The notes under the pieces were generated by a model. It was not told where the DNA came from, made no database searches, and worked only from the letters and a program-made list of their open reading frames with translations. Position numbers and translations under genes: made by a program. From Sinorhizobium sp. (lineage in GTDB: Bacteria; Pseudomonadota; Alphaproteobacteria; Rhizobiales; Rhizobiaceae): DNA of 5,385 nucleotides. Where the stretch lies: NCBI GenBank assembly GCA_031178305.1, contig JAPSJG010000289.1, positions 1 to 5,385 on the forward strand, in the 5' to 3' direction. Shown here in pieces: positions 1 through 5,131 of the stretch. How positions within the stretch are numbered: the stretch's first letter is position 1; the number at the start of each line of letters is the position of its first letter.

Positions 1-1238
1 CGCTCGGCGGTTTCCTGTTGATCGTGCTCGGCCTCTCGCTCGGCGGCGGCGTCGGCGCTTACATCGCCAAGCGCATCCCGATGACGGCGATGCCGCAGCT
101 TGTCGCTGGCTTCCATTCGCTCGTCGGACTTGCCGCGGTTCTGGTCGCTGCCGGCGCGCTCTATGCACCGTCTTCGTTCGGCATCGGCGAGCTCGGGTCG
201 ATCCACGCCCAGGCGCTCGTCGAAATGGCGCTGGGCGTCTCGATCGGCGCCATCACCTTCACCGGCTCGGTGATCGCCTTCCTGAAGCTCGACGGCCGCA
301 TGTCCGGCAAGCCGATCCTGCTCCCCTACCGCCACCTGATCAACCTGGTGTTAGGCGCGCTCGTCATCTTCTTCATCATCGGCCTGGCGCTGACCGAGAG
401 CCACTTCAATTTCTGGGCGATCGTCCTTCTGTCGCTGGCGCTCGGCGTCTTGATCATCATCCCGATCGGCGGCGCCGACATGCCGGTGGTGGTGTCGATG
501 CTCAACTCCTATTCCGGCTGGGCGGCCGCTGGCATCGGCTTTACTCTGGGCAACCTGGCGCTGATCATCACCGGCGCGCTGGTCGGCTCGTCGGGTGCGA
601 TCCTCTCCTACATCATGTGCAAGGGCATGAACCGCTCCTTCGTCTCGGTGATCCTCGGCGGCTTCGGCGGCGAGACGGCGATCGCCGCGGGTGACAGCGG
701 CGTGCAGAAGACGGTGAAGCAGGGCTCGGCCGACGATGCCGCCTTCCTGATGCAGAACGCCTCGAAGGTGATCATCGTGCCCGGCTACGGCATGGCGGTG
801 GCGCAGGCGCAGCATGCGCTCAGGGAGCTGGGCGACAAGCTCAAGGAGGCGGGCGTCGAGGTCAAATACGCGATCCATCCGGTCGCCGGCCGCATGCCGG
901 GCCACATGAACGTGCTGCTCGCCGAGGCGAACGTGCCTTACGACGAGGTGTTCGAGCTCGAGGACATCAACTCGGAATTCGCGCAGGCCGACGTCGCATA
1001 TGTCATCGGCGCCAACGATGTCACCAACCCGGCGGCACGCGACGACAAGACGTCGCCGATCTACGGCATGCCGATCCTCGACGTCGACAAGGCGAAGACC
1101 TGCCTGTTCGTCAAGCGCTCGCTCGGTTCCGGCTATGCCGGCATCGACAATACGCTGTTCTACAAGGACGGCACGATGATGCTCTTGGGCGACGCCAAGA
1201 AGGTGACCGAGGAGATCGTCAAGGCGATCAACCACTGA
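1..1238 (+). CDS. pntB: NAD(P) transhydrogenase subunit beta (5' partial)
   Basis: Beta subunit of the proton-translocating transhydrogenase of the inner membrane, which couples proton re-entry to hydride transfer from NADH to NADP+ and so supplies NADPH. The frame is open from the left edge (first full codon at 3), so the start lies outside the window. About 411 codons are present against roughly 460 for the family, so about 50 N-terminal residues are missing. The first ~220 visible residues are membrane segments carrying the family blocks AMPQLVAGFHSLVGLAAVL, GGADMPVVVSMLNSYSGWAA and ALVGSSGAILSYIMCKGMNR. A short linker follows, then the soluble NADP(H)-binding domain III with PGYGMAVAQAQ (around nt 780-810), IHPVAGRMPGHMNVLLAEA, VIGANDVTNPAA and KRSLGSGYAG. 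The C-terminus is complete, ending at TGA 1236-1238. The TTG at 18 lies within the first membrane stretch and is not a real start. A pntA gene is expected just upstream. The cyclase gene is convergent, with a palindromic element between the two. Confidence 0.97.
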   Translation, partial: LGGFLLIVLGLSLGGGVGAYIAKRIPMTAMPQLVAGFHSLVGLAAVLVAAGALYAPSSFGIGELGSIHAQALVEMALGVSIGAITFTGSVIAFLKLDGRMSGKPILLPYRHLINLVLGALVIFFIIGLALTESHFNFWAIVLLSLALGVLIIIPIGGADMPVVVSMLNSYSGWAAAGIGFTLGNLALIITGALVGSSGAILSYIMCKGMNRSFVSVILGGFGGETAIAAGDSGVQKTVKQGSADDAAFLMQNASKVIIVPGYGMAVAQAQHALRELGDKLKEAGVEVKYAIHPVAGRMPGHMNVLLAEANVPYDEVFELEDINSEFAQADVAYVIGANDVTNPAARDDKTSPIYGMPILDVDKAKTCLFVKRSLGSGYAGIDNTLFYKDGTMMLLGDAKKVTEEIVKAINH

Positions 1239-1280
1239 GGAATCAGAGGTCTCCGGCTTCCGCCCCTCATTCGGCCTGCC

Positions 1281-1316
1281 GGCCACCTTCTCCCCGCAAG
1301 CGGGGCGAAGGTGGCC
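1281..1316. terminator. Strong hairpin downstream of pntB (possible 3' end)
   Basis: Sixteen of 17 positions pair: GGCCACCTTC with GAAGGTGGCC, then a T/C mismatch, then CCCCGC with GCGGGG, around an AA loop. It begins 42 bp after the pntB stop. There is no T-run on either side, so this is not a canonical intrinsic terminator. It may define or protect the 3' ends of pntB and of the convergent cyclase mRNA. Confidence 0.4.
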
Positions 1317-1342
1317 CGAGGCGACCGCTCGTCACCTCTCCC

Positions 1343-1361
1343 CACCTGCGGTCACCTGCGG
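1343..1361. repeat. 10-bp tandem duplication in the loop of RIME-like hairpin 2
   Basis: CACCTGCGG occurs at 1343-1351 and again at 1353-1361, giving a period of 10 bp. The second copy runs directly into the right arm of hairpin 2. With a single copy the hairpin would be compact, with a loop of about 6 nt. With two copies the loop grows to 16 nt (1344-1359). Confidence 0.8.
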
Positions 1362-1432
1362 GGAGAGGGTTACTGTGAGGGATTACGGCGCTGCAGGGTG
1401 CGAGGCAACTTCCCAGGCGTGCGCCGCTACGA

Positions 1433-2656
1433 TCAACTGGAAGGCGCCATTTCCGGGTCCCAGGTGAAGAGTTCCTTCGCCCTACCGATTCCGCGCAGCG
1501 CGAAGCGGCCGAGCGACACGGCGTTGGCGCGGTGGGCGGGCGGACAGGCTGCGATGAATTCCGACGACATGATCAACTGCCGTTCGACGGAACGGCACAT
1601 CGCGACGATGCGGCTCACCTCATTGACCGCCGGTCCGACGACGGTGAAGTCGAGTCGGTTCCGGCTGCCGATGTTCCCGTAGAAGACTTCGCCGATATGC
1701 AGGCCCAGGGAGACGTCGGTGGTCGGCATGCTTTTCTCGAGCCGTCGCGCGTTCAGCTCTGCGATCATCACGCGCAACTGCCGCTCGGCTGCGATCGCGG
1801 CGCTGCAGGCCTCCGCCGGATCGCTATTGTTGAAAATGGCGAGAACGCCGTCGCCGATCAGCTTCAGCACGCTGCCGCCATGGTCCTCGATTGCGGCGAT
1901 CACGGTGCCGGAATAGTCGTTGAGAAGCGGAATGATCTCCTCCGGCGGGATGCTGTCGGATATAGCGGTAAAATTTCGCAAGTCGGAAAACCACATCACC
2001 GTTTCGATTCGCTCCGCCGAGCCCCGTTCGATGCGGCCTTCCACCACGCGTCGTCCGGCATCCTCGCCGAGATAGACATCGGCGAGCGTGCGGATGATGC
2101 GCATGCAGGAGGCCGTCTTGACGGCGAGCGCGAGCGTCGGCAGCAGCGTCCTCAGCGTGCGGAGATCTGCGTCGCTGAAGCCGCCGCGTTTCTTCGTCGT
2201 CCAGGATGAATAGAAACAGTCCATCTGGCCGATGCGGCCGCGATCGGTGAAGTGGTGGATGAGGTTAAGGCTGTCGGTATGGCCTTCCGTTTTCAGCCTG
2301 TCGAGCGAGGTAAAGGGGACTTGCGGCTCAAGCGCGAGGCGTATGCGGCGCTCGACTTCCCGTGCCTCGAGCATATGGAAGAAGATGGAGCGTTGCCAGT
2401 TCGCCGGGGCATCGCCGCCGCTTGACGAGCCGTAATGCAAGACTTCCGGAACCTCGTCGCTCTCGCTGTTCCACTGAAAGGCGCGCCCTTCGAACTCCGG
2501 ATGAAGCGTGTCGATCAGTCCAATCGCGCGATCGTGGGGCAATCCGGCGGCTTTACACTGATCACAAAAGCCAGCAAGCAGGTCCTGTTCCTTAAGGCCG
2601 CGTATGCCCTCATCCGACAGCCACAGGACTATGTCGCGGATTTCCTTGTCGTTCAT
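1433..2656 (-). CDS. Class III adenylate cyclase with N-terminal sensory-like region
   Basis: A 407-residue protein predicted to make cAMP from ATP in the cytoplasm. No membrane segment or signal peptide is visible. The C-terminal catalytic domain (about 216-400) has the expected residues: metal-binding Asp225 in FSDLRNFT and Asp269 in LIGDG, adenine-selecting Lys265 (LKLIGD) and Asp336 (LDFTVVG), and transition-state Asn345 and Arg349 in GPAVNEVSRI. The Lys/Asp pair favours ATP over GTP. Residues 1-200 include LHPEFEGRAFQW (51-62), FTDRGRIGQMDCF (136-148) and SSWTTKKRGGFSDADL (150-165). This resembles the N-terminal region of many rhizobial cyclases, probably GAF-like, with an unknown ligand. 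A helical linker (about 180-215) joins the halves. ATG 2656 is chosen because GGGA lies 6 nt upstream and family-like sequence begins there; the frame stays open upstream but without such sequence. It lies 173 bp downstream of the DUF992 gene and converges on pntB. Rhizobia carry many cya paralogues, so I give no number. Confidence 0.93.
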   Translation of the reverse strand: MNDKEIRDIVLWLSDEGIRGLKEQDLLAGFCDQCKAAGLPHDRAIGLIDTLHPEFEGRAFQWNSESDEVPEVLHYGSSSGGDAPANWQRSIFFHMLEAREVERRIRLALEPQVPFTSLDRLKTEGHTDSLNLIHHFTDRGRIGQMDCFYSSWTTKKRGGFSDADLRTLRTLLPTLALAVKTASCMRIIRTLADVYLGEDAGRRVVEGRIERGSAERIETVMWFSDLRNFTAISDSIPPEEIIPLLNDYSGTVIAAIEDHGGSVLKLIGDGVLAIFNNSDPAEACSAAIAAERQLRVMIAELNARRLEKSMPTTDVSLGLHIGEVFYGNIGSRNRLDFTVVGPAVNEVSRIVAMCRSVERQLIMSSEFIAACPPAHRANAVSLGRFALRGIGRAKELFTWDPEMAPSS

Positions 2657-2829
2657 CCTGGTTCCCGTCGCACGGTGCCGATCGTATTCGGCTTCAGGCG
2701 GCCACAGTGCCGCTCCTTTTGCAGCCGTGCAAGGTCCACTTGGCGCGTTGTGGATGGAAACCGAGGGCGACGTCTGTGCTCGGGCCAGACCCCCGTGCCT
2801 TTTGGGCCCGCCTTTGTTTCTGGATGTCG

Positions 2830-3303
2830 TCAGCCGGCGGGTGCAAGGACGAGGTGATCGACGCCGACGGCAAGGTTCAGGCCTTCTTGTACCTGAATAT
2901 TGACCGGTTGCAGCATGAATGCCTTGTTGGTGCCGCCGGCGATGATCTTTGCCCCTCCGCCGACAGCAAAGCTCGCATCCGCGCCGAGTCCGTAATACTC
3001 GCCGGCAAGCGCATAATTGGCCACCGGCGTGCCGGTCTTCGCGAGCACGTCCCAGATCATCACGCTCTTGCCGGTGGACCCGACATCGAGACCGATCTTG
3101 GTGATCCTGCCCGCATAGATCGCAGGGGGCGAGCCGTCGGCGGCATTGAAAGTGCACATGAGATTCTTTGTCGATGTGACGATAAGCCCGGTGCCGCCCT
3201 CGGAGCCGCAAGTGAGCCGACCGAGCGTCACATAGCTTTGGGCCGGAGCCGCTCCTGAAAGGGCCGCAAGCGCGGCTGCAAGAAGGAAGGTCTGTTTGAT
3301 CAT
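2830..3303 (-). CDS. DUF992 family secreted protein
   Basis: A 157-residue protein of unknown function, predicted to be exported to the periplasm. Residues 1-21 look like a Sec signal peptide (MIK, then the hydrophobic stretch FLLAAALAALSGA), with a likely cut after APA, before Gln22. The mature part matches my memory of DUF992: LGRLTCGSEGGTGLIV, a second cysteine in NLMCTF, GRITKIGLDVG, AGEYYGLGADASFAVGGGAKI and a C-terminal LQPVNIQVQEGLNLAVGV. Cys32 and Cys50 could form a disulfide. The glycine-rich alternating pattern suggests beta structure. ATG 3303 is chosen because GGAG (3314-3311) sits 7 nt upstream and the signal peptide begins there; the open frame extends 30 codons further upstream without signal-like sequence. 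The lipoprotein terminator lies just upstream, so the gene probably has its own promoter in 3304-3390, though I cannot identify it. No biochemical role is known to me. Confidence 0.87.
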   Translation of the reverse strand: MIKQTFLLAAALAALSGAAPAQSYVTLGRLTCGSEGGTGLIVTSTKNLMCTFNAADGSPPAIYAGRITKIGLDVGSTGKSVMIWDVLAKTGTPVANYALAGEYYGLGADASFAVGGGAKIIAGGTNKAFMLQPVNIQVQEGLNLAVGVDHLVLAPAG

Positions 3304-3390
3304 GGCAGGTCTCCATCTTAAGCCACGGTCAAACTGATTGAGCACGCGATGGTTCCACAAGCGCCGATCTGCGCGCCACCTTCGGCCAAA

Positions 3391-3421
3391 CAAAAACCGC
3401 CCGCGACGGAGGCGCGGGCGG
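3391..3421 (-). terminator. Rho-independent terminator of the TPR lipoprotein gene
   Basis: Read on the minus strand there is a perfect 9-bp stem, CCGCCCGCG with CGCGGGCGG (plus coordinates 3413-3421 and 3397-3405), a 7-nt loop and then TTTTTG (3396-3391). It starts 32 bp after the lipoprotein stop codon and lies upstream of the DUF992 gene, so it should separate the two transcripts. Confidence 0.93.
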
Positions 3422-3453
3422 ACGGGAAGAAGATAGAAAGAAAGGATACCGCG

Positions 3454-4344
3454 TCAGGACATCGCCTTTACCCGGGCAAGGCCAGCCCGTGCCGGCTCGT
3501 ATTTGGGATCGAGTTGCAGCGCATGCGAATAGGACTTCTGCGCCTTGGCCTTGTCGCCGCGGCGCTCGTAGATCAGCGCCTGGTTCGCCCAGGATTCAGC
3601 AAGCTTGTTGTTAAGGTTGATTGCGGTGTTGAAATCCGAGAAGGCGTTCTCGTCGTCGCCCTGGGCGGCATAGGAGATGCCGCGACCGTTGTAGGGCTCG
3701 GGCGAGCTCGGCGACAGCGAGATCGCCGTCGAGAAGTCCTCGATTGCCTGCGCATGCTGATTGCGCGCCTGATGGATCAGGCCGCGGTTGTGATAGGCGC
3801 GGGGGTCCGTCGTGTCGAGCTGGACCGCCTTGTTGAAATCGTTGAAGGCCGCATCGAGCTGGCCGGCCTGGCGGTAGAGATTGCCGCGGCCTATATAGGC
3901 GACGTCGTAGTTCGGGTTGATCTGCAGCGACGCGTTGTAATCGGCGAGTGCCGCCTCCTGATTGCCCATATTGCGCTGAACCAGCGCTCGATTGGCATAG
4001 GCCTGATAGAAGCGCGGATTGAGCTGAATCGCCTGATCGAAATCGGCAATGGCGCGGCGGAATTCTCCGGCGCGGCCGTAAGCCGAGCCGCGCACGTTGT
4101 AGGCTTCCGGATCGCTGGGATTTGCGGAAATCACGCTCGAGAGCGAGGCGATGTTTTCTTCTGAACCCTGGGCCCGCTCGACGCGAATCATTGATTCCGT
4201 ATTGTTCGTTGTCTCGCACCCGGCGACGAGCAAGGCAGAGCCGATGATCAGCATGGCAGCAAGCATCGGCTTGCGCTGGCGGCGGCGAAGCGCCCCTTGA
4301 AGGGTGAAACCGGAGGCGTCCGCAGTCATGTCAGCAAATGTCAA
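3454..4344 (-). CDS. TPR-repeat lipoprotein
   Basis: A 296-residue lipoprotein made almost entirely of tetratricopeptide repeats, a fold that normally mediates protein-protein binding. A basic stretch (RRRQRK, 20-25) precedes a hydrophobic segment and the lipobox VAGC, placing the lipidated cysteine at 43. Residue +2 is Glu, not Asp, which by the E. coli rule favours the outer membrane. Six repeats begin at residues 81, 115, 149, 183, 217 and 251, in exact 34-residue phase, with TPR consensus positions such as AYANRALV, AIADFDQAIQLNP and AYIGRGNLYRQAG. A degenerate half-repeat may occupy 61-80. The organisation recalls NlpI-type lipoproteins, but orthology is not claimed and partners are unknown. 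The start is uncertain: TTG 4344 has GAGGGA 6 nt upstream and is used here. ATG 4329 lacks a ribosome binding site, and ATG 4266 would remove the basic n-region of the signal peptide. The gene appears monocistronic between the rpsU terminator and its own. Confidence 0.92.
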   Translation of the reverse strand: MTFADMTADASGFTLQGALRRRQRKPMLAAMLIIGSALLVAGCETTNNTESMIRVERAQGSEENIASLSSVISANPSDPEAYNVRGSAYGRAGEFRRAIADFDQAIQLNPRFYQAYANRALVQRNMGNQEAALADYNASLQINPNYDVAYIGRGNLYRQAGQLDAAFNDFNKAVQLDTTDPRAYHNRGLIHQARNQHAQAIEDFSTAISLSPSSPEPYNGRGISYAAQGDDENAFSDFNTAINLNNKLAESWANQALIYERRGDKAKAQKSYSHALQLDPKYEPARAGLARVKAMS

Positions 4345-4350
4345 AGTCGA

Positions 4351-4356
4351 TCCCTC
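4351..4356 (-). promoter_or_regulatory. Shine-Dalgarno GAGGGA supporting the TTG start of the lipoprotein
   Basis: GAGGGA reads on the minus strand and ends 6 nt before TTG 4344. From the in-frame ATG at 4329 the same motif is 21 nt away, too far to serve it. This favours the TTG start, although ATG is the commoner choice and cannot be excluded. Confidence 0.55.
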
Positions 4357-4418
4357 AATGCGACAAGGTCCCAGTGGCTTTCCAAAGACGGAGAGCGGCG
4401 AAGGCGCCGGGTCCCCCG

Positions 4419-4440
4419 CCGGGGCCTGTCAGTGCCCCGG
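4419..4440. repeat. GC-only inverted repeat upstream of the lipoprotein gene
   Basis: CCGGGGC (4419-4425) and GCCCCGG (4434-4440) are perfect 7-bp arms around an 8-nt spacer. The hairpin would lie about 75 nt upstream of the lipoprotein start, inside its leader if transcription starts further upstream. It has no T-tract, so it is not a terminator. Its role is unknown. Confidence 0.5.
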
Positions 4441-4488
4441 GCGAACCGGCCTGTTTTCTTTCGGGGCGGCCGACCGTCGCCAGTTCAT

Positions 4489-4506
4489 GCAGTCAGGCAT
4501 GACTGC
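4489..4506. repeat. Perfect inverted repeat GCAGTCA-N4-TGACTGC
   Basis: Two 7-bp arms (4489-4495 and 4500-4506) pair perfectly around GGCA. The site lies between the rpsU terminator and the lipoprotein gene, about 145 bp upstream of the latter, where its promoter is expected. It has the form of a dimeric regulator operator, but no regulator can be named from the sequence. Confidence 0.5.
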
Positions 4507-4509
4507 CAA

Positions 4510-4524
4510 CGGACAGGGTGTCCG
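4510..4524. repeat. Perfect inverted repeat CGGACA-N3-TGTCCG
   Basis: Two 6-bp arms (4510-4515 and 4519-4524) pair perfectly around GGG. It lies 3 bp from the preceding inverted repeat and 4 bp from the T-tract of the rpsU terminator. It may be a second operator half of the same site or a small RNA hairpin in rpsU read-through transcripts. Confidence 0.45.
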
Positions 4525-4528
4525 CATC

Positions 4529-4561
4529 AAAAAAAGGCGGCGGCGAAAACTCGCCCCCGCC
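4529..4561 (-). terminator. Rho-independent terminator of rpsU
   Basis: On the minus strand the 11-nt arms GGCGGGGGCGA and TCGCCGCCGCC pair except for one G-G mismatch, around a GTTT loop, and are followed by seven Ts (4535-4529). It begins 35 bp after the rpsU stop. A small hairpin (CGTCG, six T, CGACG; 4595-4580) lies directly after the stop codon but has no T-run behind it. The strong stop suggests rpsU is transcribed alone. Confidence 0.93.
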
Positions 4562-4596
4562 ACGATTTACATCGGAAAGCGTCGAAAAAACGACGA

Positions 4597-4809
4597 TCAG
4601 CGGGCCAGAAGGCCTTCACGCTGTGCGCGCTTGCGCGCCAGCTTGCGGACGCGGCGAACGGCTTCGGCCTTTTCGCGCGCACGCTTCTGGGATGGCTTTT
4701 CGTAGAAATCACGCATCTTCATTTCGCGGAAAATGCCTTCGCGCTGCATCTTCTTCTTGAGAGCGCGGAGCGCCTGGTCGACATTGTTATCGCGGACAAG
4801 TACTTGCAC
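4597..4809 (-). CDS. rpsU: 30S ribosomal protein S21
   Basis: A complete 70-residue S21, a small, very basic protein of the 30S subunit that sits near the 3' end of 16S rRNA and assists initiation. The sequence MQVLVRDNNVDQALRALKKK, then MQREGIFREMKMRDFYEKPS and the Arg/Lys-rich tail ending REGLLAR, matches rhizobial S21 closely in sequence and length. The start codon is GTG at 4809. The nearest in-frame stop upstream is TGA, ten codons earlier, with no ATG, GTG or TTG between, so the start is not in doubt. AAAGGA lies 11 nt upstream, a rather long spacing, and GGGA lies 5 nt upstream. The gene is monocistronic, ends in a strong terminator and is divergent from soxB across 322 bp. Several rhizobia carry two rpsU copies, and which one this is cannot be told here. 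Confidence 0.98.
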   Translation of the reverse strand: MQVLVRDNNVDQALRALKKKMQREGIFREMKMRDFYEKPSQKRAREKAEAVRRVRKLARKRAQREGLLAR

Positions 4810-5131
4810 GTGAATCCCGTTCCTTTGCTCGAGTGATCAGCCTCACCAATTGGGAGGCAATAAATGTACGTTCGCTGAGCCGGAGCTTCTGCGATTAATT
4901 GAGCGGATACCAGATCATGGGCGGAAAGTCCAGCGCGAGATCGCCGGCGCCCGGCAAAAATCAGCTCTAGGGCGAGCGGAGCGCCGCAGGGCGCGGTTGC
5001 GCCGCCGCCCGCATGTCGCAAGTCCGTCCAAGTCCGCCGGATCGCGTCGCAAAAGAAACGTTGCGCGTCCTCCGGATTTGCGATTTCTAACGGCAACGGA
5101 ACGTTCATTGGGTTCATGGAGTAGCAGGCGG
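4810..5131. other. Divergent rpsU/soxB intergenic regulatory region
   Basis: This 322-bp stretch carries no recognisable gene and must hold the rpsU and soxB promoters, but I find no good -35/-10 pair for either. It contains an AT-richer zone (about 4848-4905), a Shine-Dalgarno-preceded four-codon frame (4864-4878), a GC-rich section (about 4975-5012) with a small GGCGC-GGTT-GCGCC hairpin (4990-5003), a direct repeat of CAAGTCCG at 10-bp spacing (5019-5036), two AACGTT palindromes 43 bp apart (5057 and 5100) and GTTCAT twice, 9 bp apart (5103 and 5112). The longer minus-strand frames through this region overlap rpsU out of frame and resemble no family I know. Confidence 0.6.
5019..5036. repeat. 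Direct repeat CAAGTCCG, 10-bp period, upstream of soxB
   Basis: CAAGTCCG occurs at 5019-5026 and 5029-5036, with copies one helical turn apart, about 100 bp upstream of the soxB start. Such phased repeats can be activator or repressor sites; none is identified here, and chance is possible in GC-rich DNA. Confidence 0.4.

Larger units (their letters stand above)
1262..1369. repeat. RIME-like palindromic intergenic element
   Basis: Two consecutive hairpins lie between the convergent ends of pntB and the cyclase gene. Hairpin 1 (1281-1316) has arms 1281-1297 and 1300-1316, paired except for one T/C mismatch at 1291/1306, around an AA loop. Hairpin 2 (1335-1368) has perfect 9-bp arms, CCTCTCCCC and GGGGAGAGG. 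The wording (CCCCTCAT, GGCCTGCCGG, CACCTTCTCCCCGC and the closing GGGGAGAGGG) matches what I remember of rhizobial intergenic mosaic elements (RIME), which occur in many copies in Rhizobium, Sinorhizobium and Agrobacterium genomes. Neither hairpin is followed by a T-tract, but either could stop or stabilise transcripts from both sides. The outer limits are approximate, and the family assignment rests on memory and not on a search. Confidence 0.75.

Noticed and set aside
351..1286. A 311-codon open frame on the minus strand opposite pntB
   Set aside because: Its translation is rich in Arg, His and Asp with no domain pattern, as expected from the reverse of a GC-rich gene. pntB is certain on the other strand.
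1532..2209. A 225-codon + strand frame opposite the cyclase
   Set aside because: Antisense shadow of the conserved catalytic domain; no family resemblance and low-complexity composition.
2781..2810. Possible terminator after DUF992 (CGGGCC and GGCCCG arms)
   Set aside because: Only 6-bp arms with an 18-nt loop, and no T-run on the minus strand; too weak to call.
2657..3316. Upstream extension of the cyclase reading frame by 220 codons
   Set aside because: The extension overlaps the DUF992 gene in another frame, has shadow-like Arg/Cys-rich composition, and recognisable cyclase sequence begins only at the ATG at 2656, which has its own ribosome binding site.
3349..4164. A 271-codon + strand frame with a repeating pattern
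   Set aside because: Its periodicity is the reverse image of the 34-residue TPR repeats on the minus strand; it also reads through the terminator hairpin.
4580..4595. Small hairpin CGTCG-A6-CGACG just after the rpsU stop
   Set aside because: A 5-bp stem whose A/T run is in the loop and not after the stem; the true terminator lies downstream at 4561-4529.
5061..5087. Candidate soxB promoter TTGCGC, 17 bp, TTTCTA
   Set aside because: The -35 match is partial and the -10 match is poor; not better than chance matches elsewhere in the region.
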